Below the pieces are notes generated by a model. That model saw nothing but the letters and a program-made list of their open reading frames with translations, searched no databases and was not told the origin of the DNA. Position numbers and translations under genes: made by a program. A stretch of DNA of 64,000 nucleotides from Ajuga chamaepitys (lineage: Eukaryota; Streptophyta; Magnoliopsida; Lamiales; Lamiaceae), in assembly GCA_958295605.1 (NCBI GenBank), contig OY282495.1:85394927-85458926 (forward strand). The letters run 5' to 3'. This document shows, in pieces, positions 43,731 through 53,004 of the stretch (within the stretch, counting starts at the first letter, position 1; each line of letters begins with the position of its first letter).

Positions 43731-43802
43731 CTAGGTTTATATAAAGAAAGTCATGAATTTATTTATTATATTACGTACTATCCTAACGGAGGAGACATAC
43801 GA

Positions 43803-44201
43803 GTGAATATGAATCCGAACGAAAGTTCGAGAGAAAATACTCAACAAGAATACTTGAGTGAGGACTCAAGTAATCAAGAATATTTCCATAATTTGGAAAG
43901 ACAGAAGCAGGAATTCTTTGGAGAATTTATCCAAAGAGTTGAACGAAGTCTTGAAAGAATTAAGAAACTCAACCACGAGTTTCGACAGCCTTTCAAGATG
44001 CCAAGCGCTGATGAAACGAGGGAAGAAATCAGACGAAAGACCCTTAAACAGGAAATTTCTGTTGAAGGGAATGTAGCTGAGCTCATCCATTTCACCAGCA
44101 TCCATGGAAGATTTCCTACCAAGGAAATCTGGAGAAGGAGGCCAAATCAGTCCCCATCGGATATCCAGAAACCTCACTTACATTTCTGGAAAAAATCATG
44201 A
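43803..44201 (+). CDS. Small pararetroviral protein 1 (132 aa)
   Basis: A hydrophilic, Glu/Arg-rich protein with a helical stretch LERQKQEFFGEFIQRVERSL and a basic end. No domain recognised. The reading starts near the primer site; the first codon in the frame at 43803 is not ATG, and an ATG lies two codons later (43809). Its stop overlaps the next start as ATGA (44198-44201), the arrangement expected for coupled translation. It probably corresponds to the poorly conserved first ORF of related viruses. Confidence 0.6.
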   Translation: MNMNPNESSRENTQQEYLSEDSSNQEYFHNLERQKQEFFGEFIQRVERSLERIKKLNHEFRQPFKMPSADETREEIRRKTLKQEISVEGNVAELIHFTSIHGRFPTKEIWRRRPNQSPSDIQKPHLHFWKKS

Positions 44202-44515
44202 AGGGACCGAATTGGGAAGAAGTGAGCGGAGAAAAATCTAAGATTACAGATCTTAGAGAAATCCAGAGGACGGTCCAAAGCTATGGAGAAACCATCCTCG
44301 ACCAACAGAAGGAAATCCTTGATACACTCAAGGAGGTCCAAAGGAGATTGACCATCTTGGAAACAAAACCAAGTATGGCCAGGAGAAGAGAAGGTTCCCC
44401 ATCCTTCGGCACAGAACCCCTATTACATCAAAAGGGGAAAACTACCGAAGTAAAGAGAGAACTGACGGATACAGAAAAGATGATTGCTTTTCTAAACCGG
44501 AAGAGTCTATCCTAA
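44198..44515 (+). CDS. Coiled-coil pararetroviral protein 2 (105 aa), VAP-like
   Basis: A heptad-rich segment covers roughly residues 20-55 (TILDQQKEILDTLKEVQRR), followed by a basic tail. Size, coiled coil and position before the coat protein resemble virion-associated proteins of caulimovirids; sequence alone does not prove this. It starts within the stop of the preceding ORF, and its own stop overlaps the coat protein start (TAATG at 44513-44517). Confidence 0.6.
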   Translation: MKGPNWEEVSGEKSKITDLREIQRTVQSYGETILDQQKEILDTLKEVQRRLTILETKPSMARRREGSPSFGTEPLLHQKGKTTEVKRELTDTEKMIAFLNRKSLS

Positions 44516-45981
44516 TGGATAGAATAAATCTAGAGGATTTACACGACCTTGCACAGTCCTTTGCAGGATTGGGTCTTGTAGATCTAAAGATGCAAGAGAA
44601 TGTATCTACGGGGCATCAACAGGTTCCCCGAAATACACCACAGAATCCGACAAATGTGGCGGAAAGAGAGGGATCCCATGACCCTCCAGCAGGCGGGAAT
44701 ATACCACCAACGGGAAGTTTCTCTACTGGTGCTTATTCCTTTCCAGGAGCAGAGATAAGGAAGAGATCTCCAAGGCCAAACATAATGCAATCGCCTTATG
44801 GGAGATCCCAGTTGGAGCCGATACATCCATACGGAGTAGTCCTCAACTTGGATACATTAGATTTCAAGAACCGAGAACTACTCATAGATGAGTGGGCAGG
44901 AGCAATGAAGATTGCAGCTGGCACACTAGAGCTGGATAAAGAAAGCTTTATCTCACTTCTAAAGATAAGTTTAGAAGGATCCGTGAGAATTGCATGGGAA
45001 GCTACTAATCTTGCGATAGTAGAAAATGTCTGGGCTTGCGAAGCTTTACCAGAGATCGTCGACAAGATGGCTCAGGTGCTTAAAGTAGGATTCGTTGGAG
45101 TAGGCTACTTTGAAGGAGCTGAAGACGATAAGGCCAGACGATACAGACAAGCACTTCATAGCCTGGAGTTACGTGATATTTGTCACGTAGATGAGTTCAT
45201 CAAACTCTTTACAGAGTATAGATGGAAATCAAGAATCGAGGAACGAGACGCCATTCCATTATTCTTTGCCAAGATTCCCAGTCCTTGGAGAGAAATGCTA
45301 ATTAAAGAATATCAGCCACCTCTAGCGGACAACATGGATACAGTGGCAAGAAGGATGTCGTTCCTCAAAACCAAGCTTGCTGAGTGGTGCTATCAAGCGG
45401 CGCTTCATAAGAATTACAAGAGGCTAAGAGGAATAAACAAAAGTGTTCCTCTATGCTGTGTTGAAAATGATATTCCTACTATTGTGGGAGGTCAACCATT
45501 CAGGCAAAAGAAGATGAAAAAGAGAAATCATCCTTATGCTAGAGGAGATGGTAACCAGAAATCTAGGACTCCATGGAAATCTAGAAAGTTTTGGTCCAAA
45601 CAAAAGGCCCGTAGTTACAAAACGGGGCAGAGGTCAGGACAAAGCCGGAGTAGAAGTTCCTCTTCAGGCTCAAATCAAATGAGCATGGGAAGGTCATCTT
45701 CAACAAGGAAAACTTTCAGAAGAGCTCATACAAGGGCTAATGAAAGTTTCAAAGATTGCAATTGCTGGACATGTGGTGCAAAAGGCCACATTTCAACAGA
45801 CTGTCCAGACAATCAAAGACGAGGAATCAGAAAGTTTGAAGCCACTCCAGAAATAGAAGAGGCTGTATACTTTCAGGATCTGATTCAAGTATATCAGTTT
45901 GAAGGAATCCCTTCAGACGAAAGCATATACGAAGAAGAAGATTATAGCGAGGATGAGTCTTCAGAATCAGAATCAGACTGA
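44515..45981 (+). CDS. Pararetroviral coat protein (488 aa)
   Basis: The N-terminal third is a flexible, Gly/Pro-rich region. From about residue 115 a helical gag-like domain starts (LDTLDFKNRELLIDEWAGAM). A very basic region (about residues 340-415) precedes a zinc knuckle CWTCGAKGHISTDC at about 424-437, the CX2CX4HX4C signature of caulimovirid coat proteins. The C-terminus is strongly acidic (SIYEEEDYSEDESSESESD), as in other members. The frame is intact. Confidence 0.88.
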   Translation: MDRINLEDLHDLAQSFAGLGLVDLKMQENVSTGHQQVPRNTPQNPTNVAEREGSHDPPAGGNIPPTGSFSTGAYSFPGAEIRKRSPRPNIMQSPYGRSQLEPIHPYGVVLNLDTLDFKNRELLIDEWAGAMKIAAGTLELDKESFISLLKISLEGSVRIAWEATNLAIVENVWACEALPEIVDKMAQVLKVGFVGVGYFEGAEDDKARRYRQALHSLELRDICHVDEFIKLFTEYRWKSRIEERDAIPLFFAKIPSPWREMLIKEYQPPLADNMDTVARRMSFLKTKLAEWCYQAALHKNYKRLRGINKSVPLCCVENDIPTIVGGQPFRQKKMKKRNHPYARGDGNQKSRTPWKSRKFWSKQKARSYKTGQRSGQSRSRSSSSGSNQMSMGRSSSTRKTFRRAHTRANESFKDCNCWTCGAKGHISTDCPDNQRRGIRKFEATPEIEEAVYFQDLIQVYQFEGIPSDESIYEEEDYSEDESSESESD

Positions 45982-47191
45982 AGAAGAGGACGTCTTCCGA
46001 CAGGAGACGCGAGAAGATCTCTCCGGGTTCTTCTCACAAATGTCAATTTCTCATAAGACGCTTATGAAGATTAAGAGAGAAGATCCAAAACTCCAAATCT
46101 ATGATGGATTTGCAGTTGGGAGATTGGACAAGACTTTAGGACATTTCCTAAAGAAAAGAAAGCATCATATCATTTACAAGGTCACGGCAGGGGAAATAGC
46201 AATCCCCATGGAATTGACAAGTAATGTGATGGAGATGCAGCTAGTTCCGATGAGAGAAGTCAGAGAGGAACTAAGCAGGATGAATAGAGAGATTGCTCAG
46301 AAGATGCAATGGATCCATATCGGAGCCATTAGAATTCTGATCAAATCAACATTCAAAGAAGGAATTGATTCTCCGATTGATATTGTTATCTTTGACAAGA
46401 GAATCAAGAACTTGAGAGATGCAAGCCTGGGAGGAATCTCAGGAAATTTATATGCCGGGAAATTGGTATCCTACATTTATCCAAGGATTGCCTATAACTT
46501 GGCAGATCGCGATTTTAATAGAGTTCTAACCCTTCATCAAGATTTCAAAAACAAGGAGTTGATGAAAGAAGGGAATAGACCATACTCTATTACCTACAGT
46601 ATTTTGTATGCACTGTCCAATACCCACCATTCAGAACTGTTTGTGGGGAAGGAGTTCATCGAAATACCGGATATCTTCGAGCAGGTGGCACATGCAGTCC
46701 GTCCGGAGATCATGGAGTTACCACCAATCCACGAGATGGATATGCGGATCGAGGATCAACCTATTATGACTAGAGCTACAAGTCAAAGGTTCGAACCACG
46801 AAGAGTTTCTTTTCATGATAGCAGAATCATGAGTCGGAGATGGGAAAAGAGACCTATCTCACAAGAGAATCTGGAACCAGAAAAATTCACAACGAAAGGT
46901 GAATTAAAATGTCCAGAAGGATGGAGAGAAGTGGAGATAGTGTTCGATATCACTCAAAAGGATAACATGTTTCCTTGTGATGTCTTGTATTATCTACAAC
47001 AACCTTCATTGGGAAGATTTGAAGGACTTCTCCAGCTAGGAGAAAACGAGTTGATAATCCAAGGAATAGCAGGACGAGAAAATGGGCGTCTTATTCTTGG
47101 ATTGGAATTTCTCGAGGGGCACAAACCTTGGGAACGACAGCCAGATAGGGTGGTCTTTACAGTGGCTCATAGAAAATATCAGGTTCTATGA
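45953..47191 (+). CDS. Pararetroviral movement protein (412 aa)
   Basis: The first ATG in frame is at 45953, inside the 3' end of the coat ORF (29-base overlap). The central region, with WIHIGAIRILIKSTFKEG, SPIDIVIFDKRI and GNLYAGKLVSYIYPRIAYNL, has the strand pattern of the 30K movement protein superfamily, including its conserved central Asp in IFDKR. These proteins enlarge plasmodesmata for cell-to-cell spread. The frame is intact. It ends in TGA overlapping an ATG (47188-47191). Confidence 0.78.
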   Translation: MSLQNQNQTEEEDVFRQETREDLSGFFSQMSISHKTLMKIKREDPKLQIYDGFAVGRLDKTLGHFLKKRKHHIIYKVTAGEIAIPMELTSNVMEMQLVPMREVREELSRMNREIAQKMQWIHIGAIRILIKSTFKEGIDSPIDIVIFDKRIKNLRDASLGGISGNLYAGKLVSYIYPRIAYNLADRDFNRVLTLHQDFKNKELMKEGNRPYSITYSILYALSNTHHSELFVGKEFIEIPDIFEQVAHAVRPEIMELPPIHEMDMRIEDQPIMTRATSQRFEPRRVSFHDSRIMSRRWEKRPISQENLEPEKFTTKGELKCPEGWREVEIVFDITQKDNMFPCDVLYYLQQPSLGRFEGLLQLGENELIIQGIAGRENGRLILGLEFLEGHKPWERQPDRVVFTVAHRKYQVL

Positions 47192-47211
47192 CAAAAGAGG
47201 CCCTCTATTAA
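47188..47211 (+). CDS. Seven-codon minicistron between movement protein and protease-RT
   Basis: An ATG overlapping the movement protein stop (ATGA) opens a frame MTKEALY ending in TAA. That TAA overlaps the ATG of the protease frame (TAATG, 47209-47213). Such a chain of overlaps could carry reinitiating ribosomes from one ORF to the next; whether it is used is inference. Confidence 0.4.
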   Translation: MTKEALY

Positions 47212-48254
47212 TGGCGACTAGTCCTTTCTCAATATACATCTCTGTAGGGATGTTATATGAAGAATACCGAGCAGAATATTTCGCGGCCTATATTGACTCA
47301 GGCGCAGGAATATGCACAGCAAAGCCAGAAATCTTTCCTACAGGAGTAGGAGAGGATTTACCAGCTATTGCAGGAAGAGATTTCTCTAAGAGGGTTCTGA
47401 TCCTCAAACGAGGAATTAAGCAAGCGGAGATCATGATTGGCGGAGCCGGAGATACCCCATGGTACAAAGTCAAGACTCCACCAATTTATTTCCATGATAC
47501 AGGGGCTGATATTCTGTTAGGAAACAATTTCCTACAGACATTCAAGCGATTCACACAGGAGAATGAAACGAGAAAGCTTATCTTCACAACCCTATGTGAT
47601 CATAAGATTATCGTTCAGAGATTAAGGGAGGCATTTCATCGAAAAATGCCCATTAATTTTCGCAGCAAGCGTGGTGATGAAGGAAAACTAAGTCACCCAA
47701 AAATGAAGGATCAGCGAAGATATGGAGAAGCACTCCTTTAATATCGAGCTGAAACATTAGGCGGAGATAAGGATGAGAGAATGTCAAGAGAGACAATCCA
47801 ATTCCTCAAAGCGTCTATGGAAACAAGTCCACAACTTGATATCACCATTGAAGAACAAATATCTTTAGAGGATGTCAAGAAGAGGATCATGAGGAATTTC
47901 AATGAAGATCCTCTAGCATGGTGGGACAAGAATGAACTCAAAGCAACTTTGAAGGTGAAAACCGGAAAAGAAAATGAGTTTGTTCGGTACAAACCAATCC
48001 TTATGAATCAGGCAGATCGTGAGGATATGAAGAAAATACTTAAGGAACATCTGGACCTTAAGTTGATTGCAGAAGGAATCTCTCCATACAGTAGCCCAGG
48101 ATTTCTGGTGAGAAACCATGGAGAAATGAAGAGAGGAAAGCCAAGATTGGTGATCAATTACAAAGGGATCAACAATATCTTGGAATTCGACGGATATTAT
48201 ATCCCGAGTAGAGAGCACTTGGTAAACTGCATCAAGAATGCCAAGACTTTTTAA
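47211..48254 (+). pseudogene. Pararetroviral protease and truncated reverse transcriptase
   Basis: From the ATG at 47211 the frame encodes an aspartic protease with AAYIDSGAGICTAKP as active site and DTGADILLGNNFL as the second conserved strand. A TAA at 47739-47741 interrupts it; the same frame reopens immediately. It then continues into reverse transcriptase (LKLIAEGISPYSSPGFLV, GKPRLVINYKGINN, DGYYIPSREHLV) and ends after NAKTF at 48254. The RT catalytic YxDD, thumb and RNase H are absent, and the next ORF starts six bases later, so an internal deletion has removed the rest. Confidence 0.85.
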
Positions 48255-48260
48255 CGAGAG

Positions 48261-49664
48261 ATGGAGTCCAGTGAAGCCAACTCCATCCTAACAGGATACA
48301 GGCATCTCCAGGAACGTTTGGAGGAACTTGACAAGAGGATCAACGACTTGGATATTCAAGCCAAGGTCGCGGATCGAGTACAACAGGAGGACTTGTTAAA
48401 AGTCCACAGCGCGTTGAAGGCTACCAAACTGGCAAGCAGTTGCCTTTGGGACAGCCTGATTATTCCTATCCGACGGGAAGCTTTTTCAGGAAAGCAAAAG
48501 GTCGAGTTTCGAGAACGGGCCTCTAACCCGGTCGCCACAGATTCAAGTACTGTGAGCACGAGTTCTAAGTTAGATCCCTATACGGATCTAGCTAAAGAAA
48601 CAATTGAACAGACGAAGGAAACTCCTCCTGATGTTTCAAGCCAACCCATCACCTCTGGGGTAAAAGAGGGAGAGAGCAATCTTAGGCCAATGGCTAGCAC
48701 CTCTAAGATTGATATTAACGAGCTTAAAGTTTCTCCTTTTCAGGTTTATCAAAGAACATGGGAGAAAATTCTTACAGGGGCTGGAGTTAACCCAGCAAAA
48801 TGCCAGATTGATCGATCTGGTAAATATCCGAGAATGTGGACGAACCCAGGAGCCAGTCCACAAGAAGTAAAAGAATGGTATGATTTTGGAGCTCTAGCTT
48901 CGGTTCATACTATGGCACCAAGTTTCCCGAAAATCTCAAAACTTCCGGGATGGATATTCAATGCTGTGTTCGAGACATGGGAAAACAACAACCATCTCGA
49001 ACGAGGAGATATTCTGGAGCTGAAGTTTACATCAGCAGCTCCAGAACCATACAAGAACGGGTCTTATCCAGCTTTTCATTTCATTAAGCTACAAAGACCT
49101 GATCCCAGACAGGCAAACAAAAACATGTCTGCCCCAGATCACAAGATTCCCCTAGTATCAACCTTCACGGAGGATGATATTACTACACGGAGAGCTTGGG
49201 GCATATGGGTTTGTCTCATGGAGATGAGAAAGATCAAAGGGAGTTTCAAAGTCTTCCACAAGACGGCGAATGGATCACTTTTGATCAATACCATGACATC
49301 CAAAACCTCTCCATATGCGGAGAACATCTTTGAGCAGAAGAGAGAGATGTTATGGAAAAACGAGCTGCCGGCAAGTTCAAAGACCGCCCGAAAATATTGC
49401 AATATGGCGCATAACGGACGGTGGACGAGTCGGATTTGCCCCAGGTGCCCAGAGCAGGACAAGGCACTATTCGGGCAAGCGTTCCCTGTCATCAATGACA
49501 AAGGGAAGAGAAACGAGAACGAACCATCGAGAAAGCAGAAGATGCCCAGGGGACCACCCAGAAAAAAATTAAAAAAGGGGTCCCCTACAAACAGCGATGG
49601 GTTGAGTCACGAGAATTGCATCCACCCAAAACGACAAAAGGTGGAAGCACTTACAGCAGAATAA
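48261..49664 (+). CDS. Transactivator/viroplasmin-like protein (467 aa)
   Basis: The last ORF before the viral promoter, the position of the transactivator (TAV/P6) in caulimovirids. The N-terminus is a coiled coil (HLQERLEELDKRINDLDIQ). A Ser/Thr-rich linker follows. A conserved-looking core (about residues 155-345) includes QVYQRTWEKILTGAG and KLPGWIFNAVFETWENN. The C-terminal part has a possible zinc site (YCNMAHNGRWTSRICPRCP) and a basic tail. I infer the function from position and layout; the sequence match to P6 is not strong. The frame is intact. Confidence 0.6.
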   Translation: MESSEANSILTGYRHLQERLEELDKRINDLDIQAKVADRVQQEDLLKVHSALKATKLASSCLWDSLIIPIRREAFSGKQKVEFRERASNPVATDSSTVSTSSKLDPYTDLAKETIEQTKETPPDVSSQPITSGVKEGESNLRPMASTSKIDINELKVSPFQVYQRTWEKILTGAGVNPAKCQIDRSGKYPRMWTNPGASPQEVKEWYDFGALASVHTMAPSFPKISKLPGWIFNAVFETWENNNHLERGDILELKFTSAAPEPYKNGSYPAFHFIKLQRPDPRQANKNMSAPDHKIPLVSTFTEDDITTRRAWGIWVCLMEMRKIKGSFKVFHKTANGSLLINTMTSKTSPYAENIFEQKREMLWKNELPASSKTARKYCNMAHNGRWTSRICPRCPEQDKALFGQAFPVINDKGKRNENEPSRKQKMPRGPPRKKLKKGSPTNSDGLSHENCIHPKRQKVEALTAE

Positions 49665-49770
49665 TTGAAGTCTGCATGTGAAGCAAGGGTCCACAGCATG
49701 TGAACCATGTGAAGAAGGGACCACATGCATGTGATCAAGATAAGATGTTGCATCCAGAAAATTTGAGAGA

Positions 49771-49834
49771 CCAATCAGAGTCTTACATCTGGACGCAATA
49801 ATTCAAGGATAGGGATCTTGAACCTCTATAAATA
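49771..49834 (+). promoter_or_regulatory. Pararetroviral promoter
   Basis: CTCTATAAATACAGG gives a TATA box at 49827-49834 with a CCAAT word at 49771-49775, placed after the last ORF like the 35S-type promoters of caulimovirids. Transcription would start near 49860. Confidence 0.75.
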
Positions 49835-50027
49835 CAGGGTAGAAGGAAGCAGAAGGCATCGACCATTCCCCTCTGTTTTCTTACAACAATAAACATTGTA
49901 ATAGTTAGTCTTTCCATTCTAGTTTTCGAGTGTATGTGTGAGGAGAGTGTAGCTACCATAAGTAGCTAAACAGGTCGTCTCCTCCCAAAATGAGATGTAC
50001 TAATGTAATAATATTTTCATGATTTCT

Positions 50028-50033
50028 TAATAA
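50028..50033 (+). terminator. Pararetroviral polyadenylation signal
   Basis: AATAAA lies about 195 bases after the TATA box. In a circular viral genome the first pass would ignore it and the second would use it, giving a terminal redundancy of roughly 190 bases. Confidence 0.6.
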
Positions 50034-50344
50034 AAGTTGGGCTTTTTGTTCATCATCTTCCAAAAGTTTTATTTCTGTTCATAAACCAAGAAGAATACTC
50101 TACGCCTCGAGGTAGAAAACGAAACGAGGCTGTGCTGGTTGCTGTTGAAGGAATCCACGTCTGGAACCATAGGTTGCGATCGAGTGGTTGGGCTGTGAGG
50201 TGCAGTTCGTAAAACCCGGTGGATATAACCCGACGGTAATACGGTCAAAAAGGTACGAAACTTGGTTTATATTTCAAGAAGTTAATTGACGGAAGCATGA
50301 TGGGCCTGATATGGTCGTAATGGACTATTTCCAGATTAATACTA

Positions 50345-50640
50345 AAGATTAATCTTGCATGAGAAAATTAATTTTGGGGTTAATTTATAATTAAGAAAAT
50401 ATAGGACGGAAATTTATTTGAAATTTATTTGGACAAAGCCAAAAGGATAAAAATATAAGGACTGAATTGAAATAAAAGTATGCTCACACGTTTTAAGAAA
50501 AATCAGCATAAGGAAGAGCAATTTTTACAAAAGGACAAAAAGGGCAAGTTGGTCATTTTGGGGCATATTATCAAGAAAAAAGTCAACTAAGTAAAAAAGA
50601 GGGTTGGTACTATCTGACAGGGGCGTTATACCTTGTCTCC
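50345..50640. repeat. Inverted repeat flanking the pararetrovirus, right arm
   Basis: Inverted and diverged relative of 43446-43700 (shared words CTTGCATGA, TTATTTGGAC, CTGAATTGAAAT). Confidence 0.5.
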
Positions 50641-50749
50641 CAATAGAATAAGTATTTGGTAACAAAACTTTCGAAGACATATGACTATGAGTTGTCTATT
50701 GTAGATAGTGTTCTATGTGATATTTTAAAATAATTATAATTGAGTAATA

Positions 50750-50955
50750 CTCCTCCATCCCGAATGAACTTGCACTGGTCCCCCGATACACATTAAGAAA
50801 AGTTATTTTTTTATAAATGTTGATTTAGTCAAATCTGTTTTTACCTTTATGTGATGACAGATTTGTAATTATGTGATTAATGTGGGGTAGAGATGTAAAG
50901 TTTTATTTCCTGCCCCGATTAACAGAGTATGCAAGTTCATTCGGGACGAAGGGAG
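50750..50955. mobile_element. Stowaway-like MITE, subfamily 2
   Basis: Ends CTCCTCCATCCCGAATGAAC and, inverted, CTCCCTTCGTCCCGAATGAAC, TA-flanked. Related to 52440-52686 (CACTGGT, AGAAAAGT, TTTACCTTTATGTGATGACA). Confidence 0.85.
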
Positions 50956-50967
50956 TATTATTTTTTG

Positions 50968-51032
50968 TTCCTGGTCACTGACACGGGTTATTAGATGCCT
51001 AATTAACTAAGTTACAATCAATTCCCAATAAT
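50968..51032 (+). repeat. Direct repeat flanking the pararetrovirus, right copy
   Basis: Partner of 43350-43425. Confidence 0.6.
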
Positions 51033-51831
51033 ATTATTATTTAATACATGACGCACGAATGTTATTTTGAAATATCAAATGAAATACCATTTAAAATCGA
51101 GGATCTGATCCAAAAAAAATCAGAAAAACGGAATAATGAAGAAGAAGACTACGACTTTTAGTATATAGTTTTTGGAAATATATCATAATTTTGTATAAAG
51201 AAGATGAACCTTTTTACTTTGTTGAATTTGAATGAACCCATCACTTTCGTTGGAAGGCTTAATTCCACTCCCTCTTTACTAAACCAATTTTCAATACCAA
51301 TTTGTATTATAATGCAGTCCAGTCCACTTTTTCCACTGGAATTTTATTTCAAGGACTTTTTTGGTATTTTTTTCTAAAATAGGCTAACAATACCCGTTAT
51401 TCAATTAGTTTTTTTTTTCAAATTGAAACAGATTATGGGTCAATATTAATTTGTATTTTTATGAAATACGTCAATTTTTTGGTAACAAATCATATATTAT
51501 TCATACTTGCCTAATTCATGCAAAAAGGAAAAAAAAAAAAAAATAGTTTAATTGCAAGAATAAATATTATATAGGGTTTGTTTGCTTAAGATTGAGCTCA
51601 GTAGATTTAGAGAATCGAATCTCAATAAAACACACTCATTAACTTCCTCAGTCAAATTTGACCCAGCATTCTCCAGGTTTAAGCAAATGGACACTATATA
51701 AACCATCGCTTTTACTTATAATTGCAAATAGAATCATCGAATTATTTTCTAGTGACTGGAGTCCAAGTATGTGAGAAAATTTAGAAAAGATAGTGATTTT
51801 TCCTGCAACTAAGAAAATATAAGAGGATGTG
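51033..51831. other. AT-rich non-coding DNA
   Basis: No gene, RNA or element end was recognised. Confidence 0.5.
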
Positions 51832-52080
51832 TCTCTTATGCATCAGTTGCACGGATCTAACCCAGATCATGATTCAAAATGTATTACTATTTATAGCTAA
51901 AGATATTACATTTGATTGGTAAAAGTATCATGCTGAAAAAAAAATCACGATTTATGTTTAAAGATATTACATGTCCTGACTAGAGGTATTGCAATACCTT
52001 TACCCAAAACACGTAATATCTTTAAGCATAAATAATGATATCCAATCTTAAAATTCAACGTACAACTAGTGCACATGAGA
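51832..52080. mobile_element. MITE family C, copy 1
   Basis: Left end TCTCTTATGCATCAGTTGCACG, right end inverted TCTCATGTGCACTAGTTGTACG. The interior has CACGATTTATGTTTAAAGATATTACATG. Shares these with the copy at 58081-58624. No clear target duplication. Confidence 0.65.
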
Positions 52081-52439
52081 TTTTGTAATAACTCAAATTT
52101 TGATTTTGGCGAAAAACAAAAAAAATAAATGGCAGAAATTTGTTAGACAGACGGTTACAGAAGGGATAAATGATGGGACTATTAGTTGCAATCGGCAAAC
52201 GAAGCTAATATAAATCCCTTTTCCGGTAGACGAGGATACTATAAATTGAAAATTTGAAAGCAACTAAATGATAGTTTGTGGTCCTAGACCTTTCATATTT
52301 TCCAATTTTGGCCCTAAACCTCATAATGTTTTGTATGACTAATATATGAGTAATCATTATACATACTTTTGATATGCTTCAAATAGAGGTTGTTTGAGGG
52401 GCAACATCACTAAATATTTAAAATATTTCGTAAAATATA

Positions 52440-52686
52440 CTCATCCCGTCCCGAATGAATTCACACTGGTTCTCGGCACATATATTAAGAAAAGTGTCTT
52501 TTTTTTTTTTTTTTTATAAATGTTAACTTATTCAAATTTATTTTTACCTTTATATGATGACATATTTGTATTATGTGATTAATGTGGGTAGAGATGTAAA
52601 ATTTTATTTTCTGAAATGGAAAGTGTGCAAAAAGGGTGAGACAACCTGATTAGGGAAGTATGCTAGTTTATTCGGGATTGAGGGAA
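52440..52686. mobile_element. Stowaway-like MITE, subfamily 2
   Basis: Ends CTCATCCCGTCCCGAATGAA and, inverted, TTCCCTCAATCCCGAATAAA, with TA on each side. It includes a T run at 52499-52516. Confidence 0.75.
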
Positions 52687-52693
52687 TACCTTC

Positions 52694-53000
52694 TATTAAA
52701 ATTCAGAACGTTTCTCCTTCAAATCACGGAAATCTTCTATAAGCGAATCTATGCTAAATTTTTTTGCAATTTCCTTTTCAATATACACTAACAAACAATC
52801 TTAAGAAATTCATCTTCCTTCCTGTTACGAAATGTAGTCTTCACTATGTTCATAATTGAGAAAGATCGCTCCGTGTTTGCAGTGAAAACTGAAAGTGTGA
52901 GAATAAAAGTTATCTTTCTATACACAAGCCGTAAGATTTCTGATTTTCTATTTTTCACCATCCATTGACACAATAAAAAACAGTATCCAATGACCAAGTA
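52694..53000 (-). pseudogene. hAT transposase C-terminal (dimerisation) remnant
   Basis: On the minus strand: FILTLSVFTANTERSFSIMN, then IVKTTFRNRKEDEFLKIV and, one frame away, LLVYIEKEIAKKFSID. The order (P/LxSTASxERxFSxxxxVKTxLRNR, then the YIE helix) is that of the hAT dimerisation domain in TTF-type zinc-finger transposases. A frameshift at about 52797 and the lack of any upstream domain show that it is a dead fragment. Confidence 0.7.
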
Positions 53001-53004
53001 TCAG

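Larger units (their letters stand above)
43718..50220 (+). mobile_element. Endogenous pararetrovirus (Caulimoviridae), defective
   Basis: From left to right: a Met-tRNA primer site, two small ORFs, coat protein with zinc knuckle, movement protein, protease plus truncated reverse transcriptase, a transactivator-like ORF, then TATA box and poly(A) signal. Coat before movement protein in separate ORFs, and a terminal transactivator-like ORF, point towards the solendovirus/cavemovirus side of the family, but I cannot place it firmly. RT is cut after its first motifs and RNase H is absent. There are no LTRs and no integrase. The right limit is approximate. Confidence 0.88.

Noticed and set aside
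43718..50220. Possibility of a complete, replication-competent pararetrovirus
   Set aside because: Most of RT and all of RNase H are missing, and the protease-RT frame has an internal stop.
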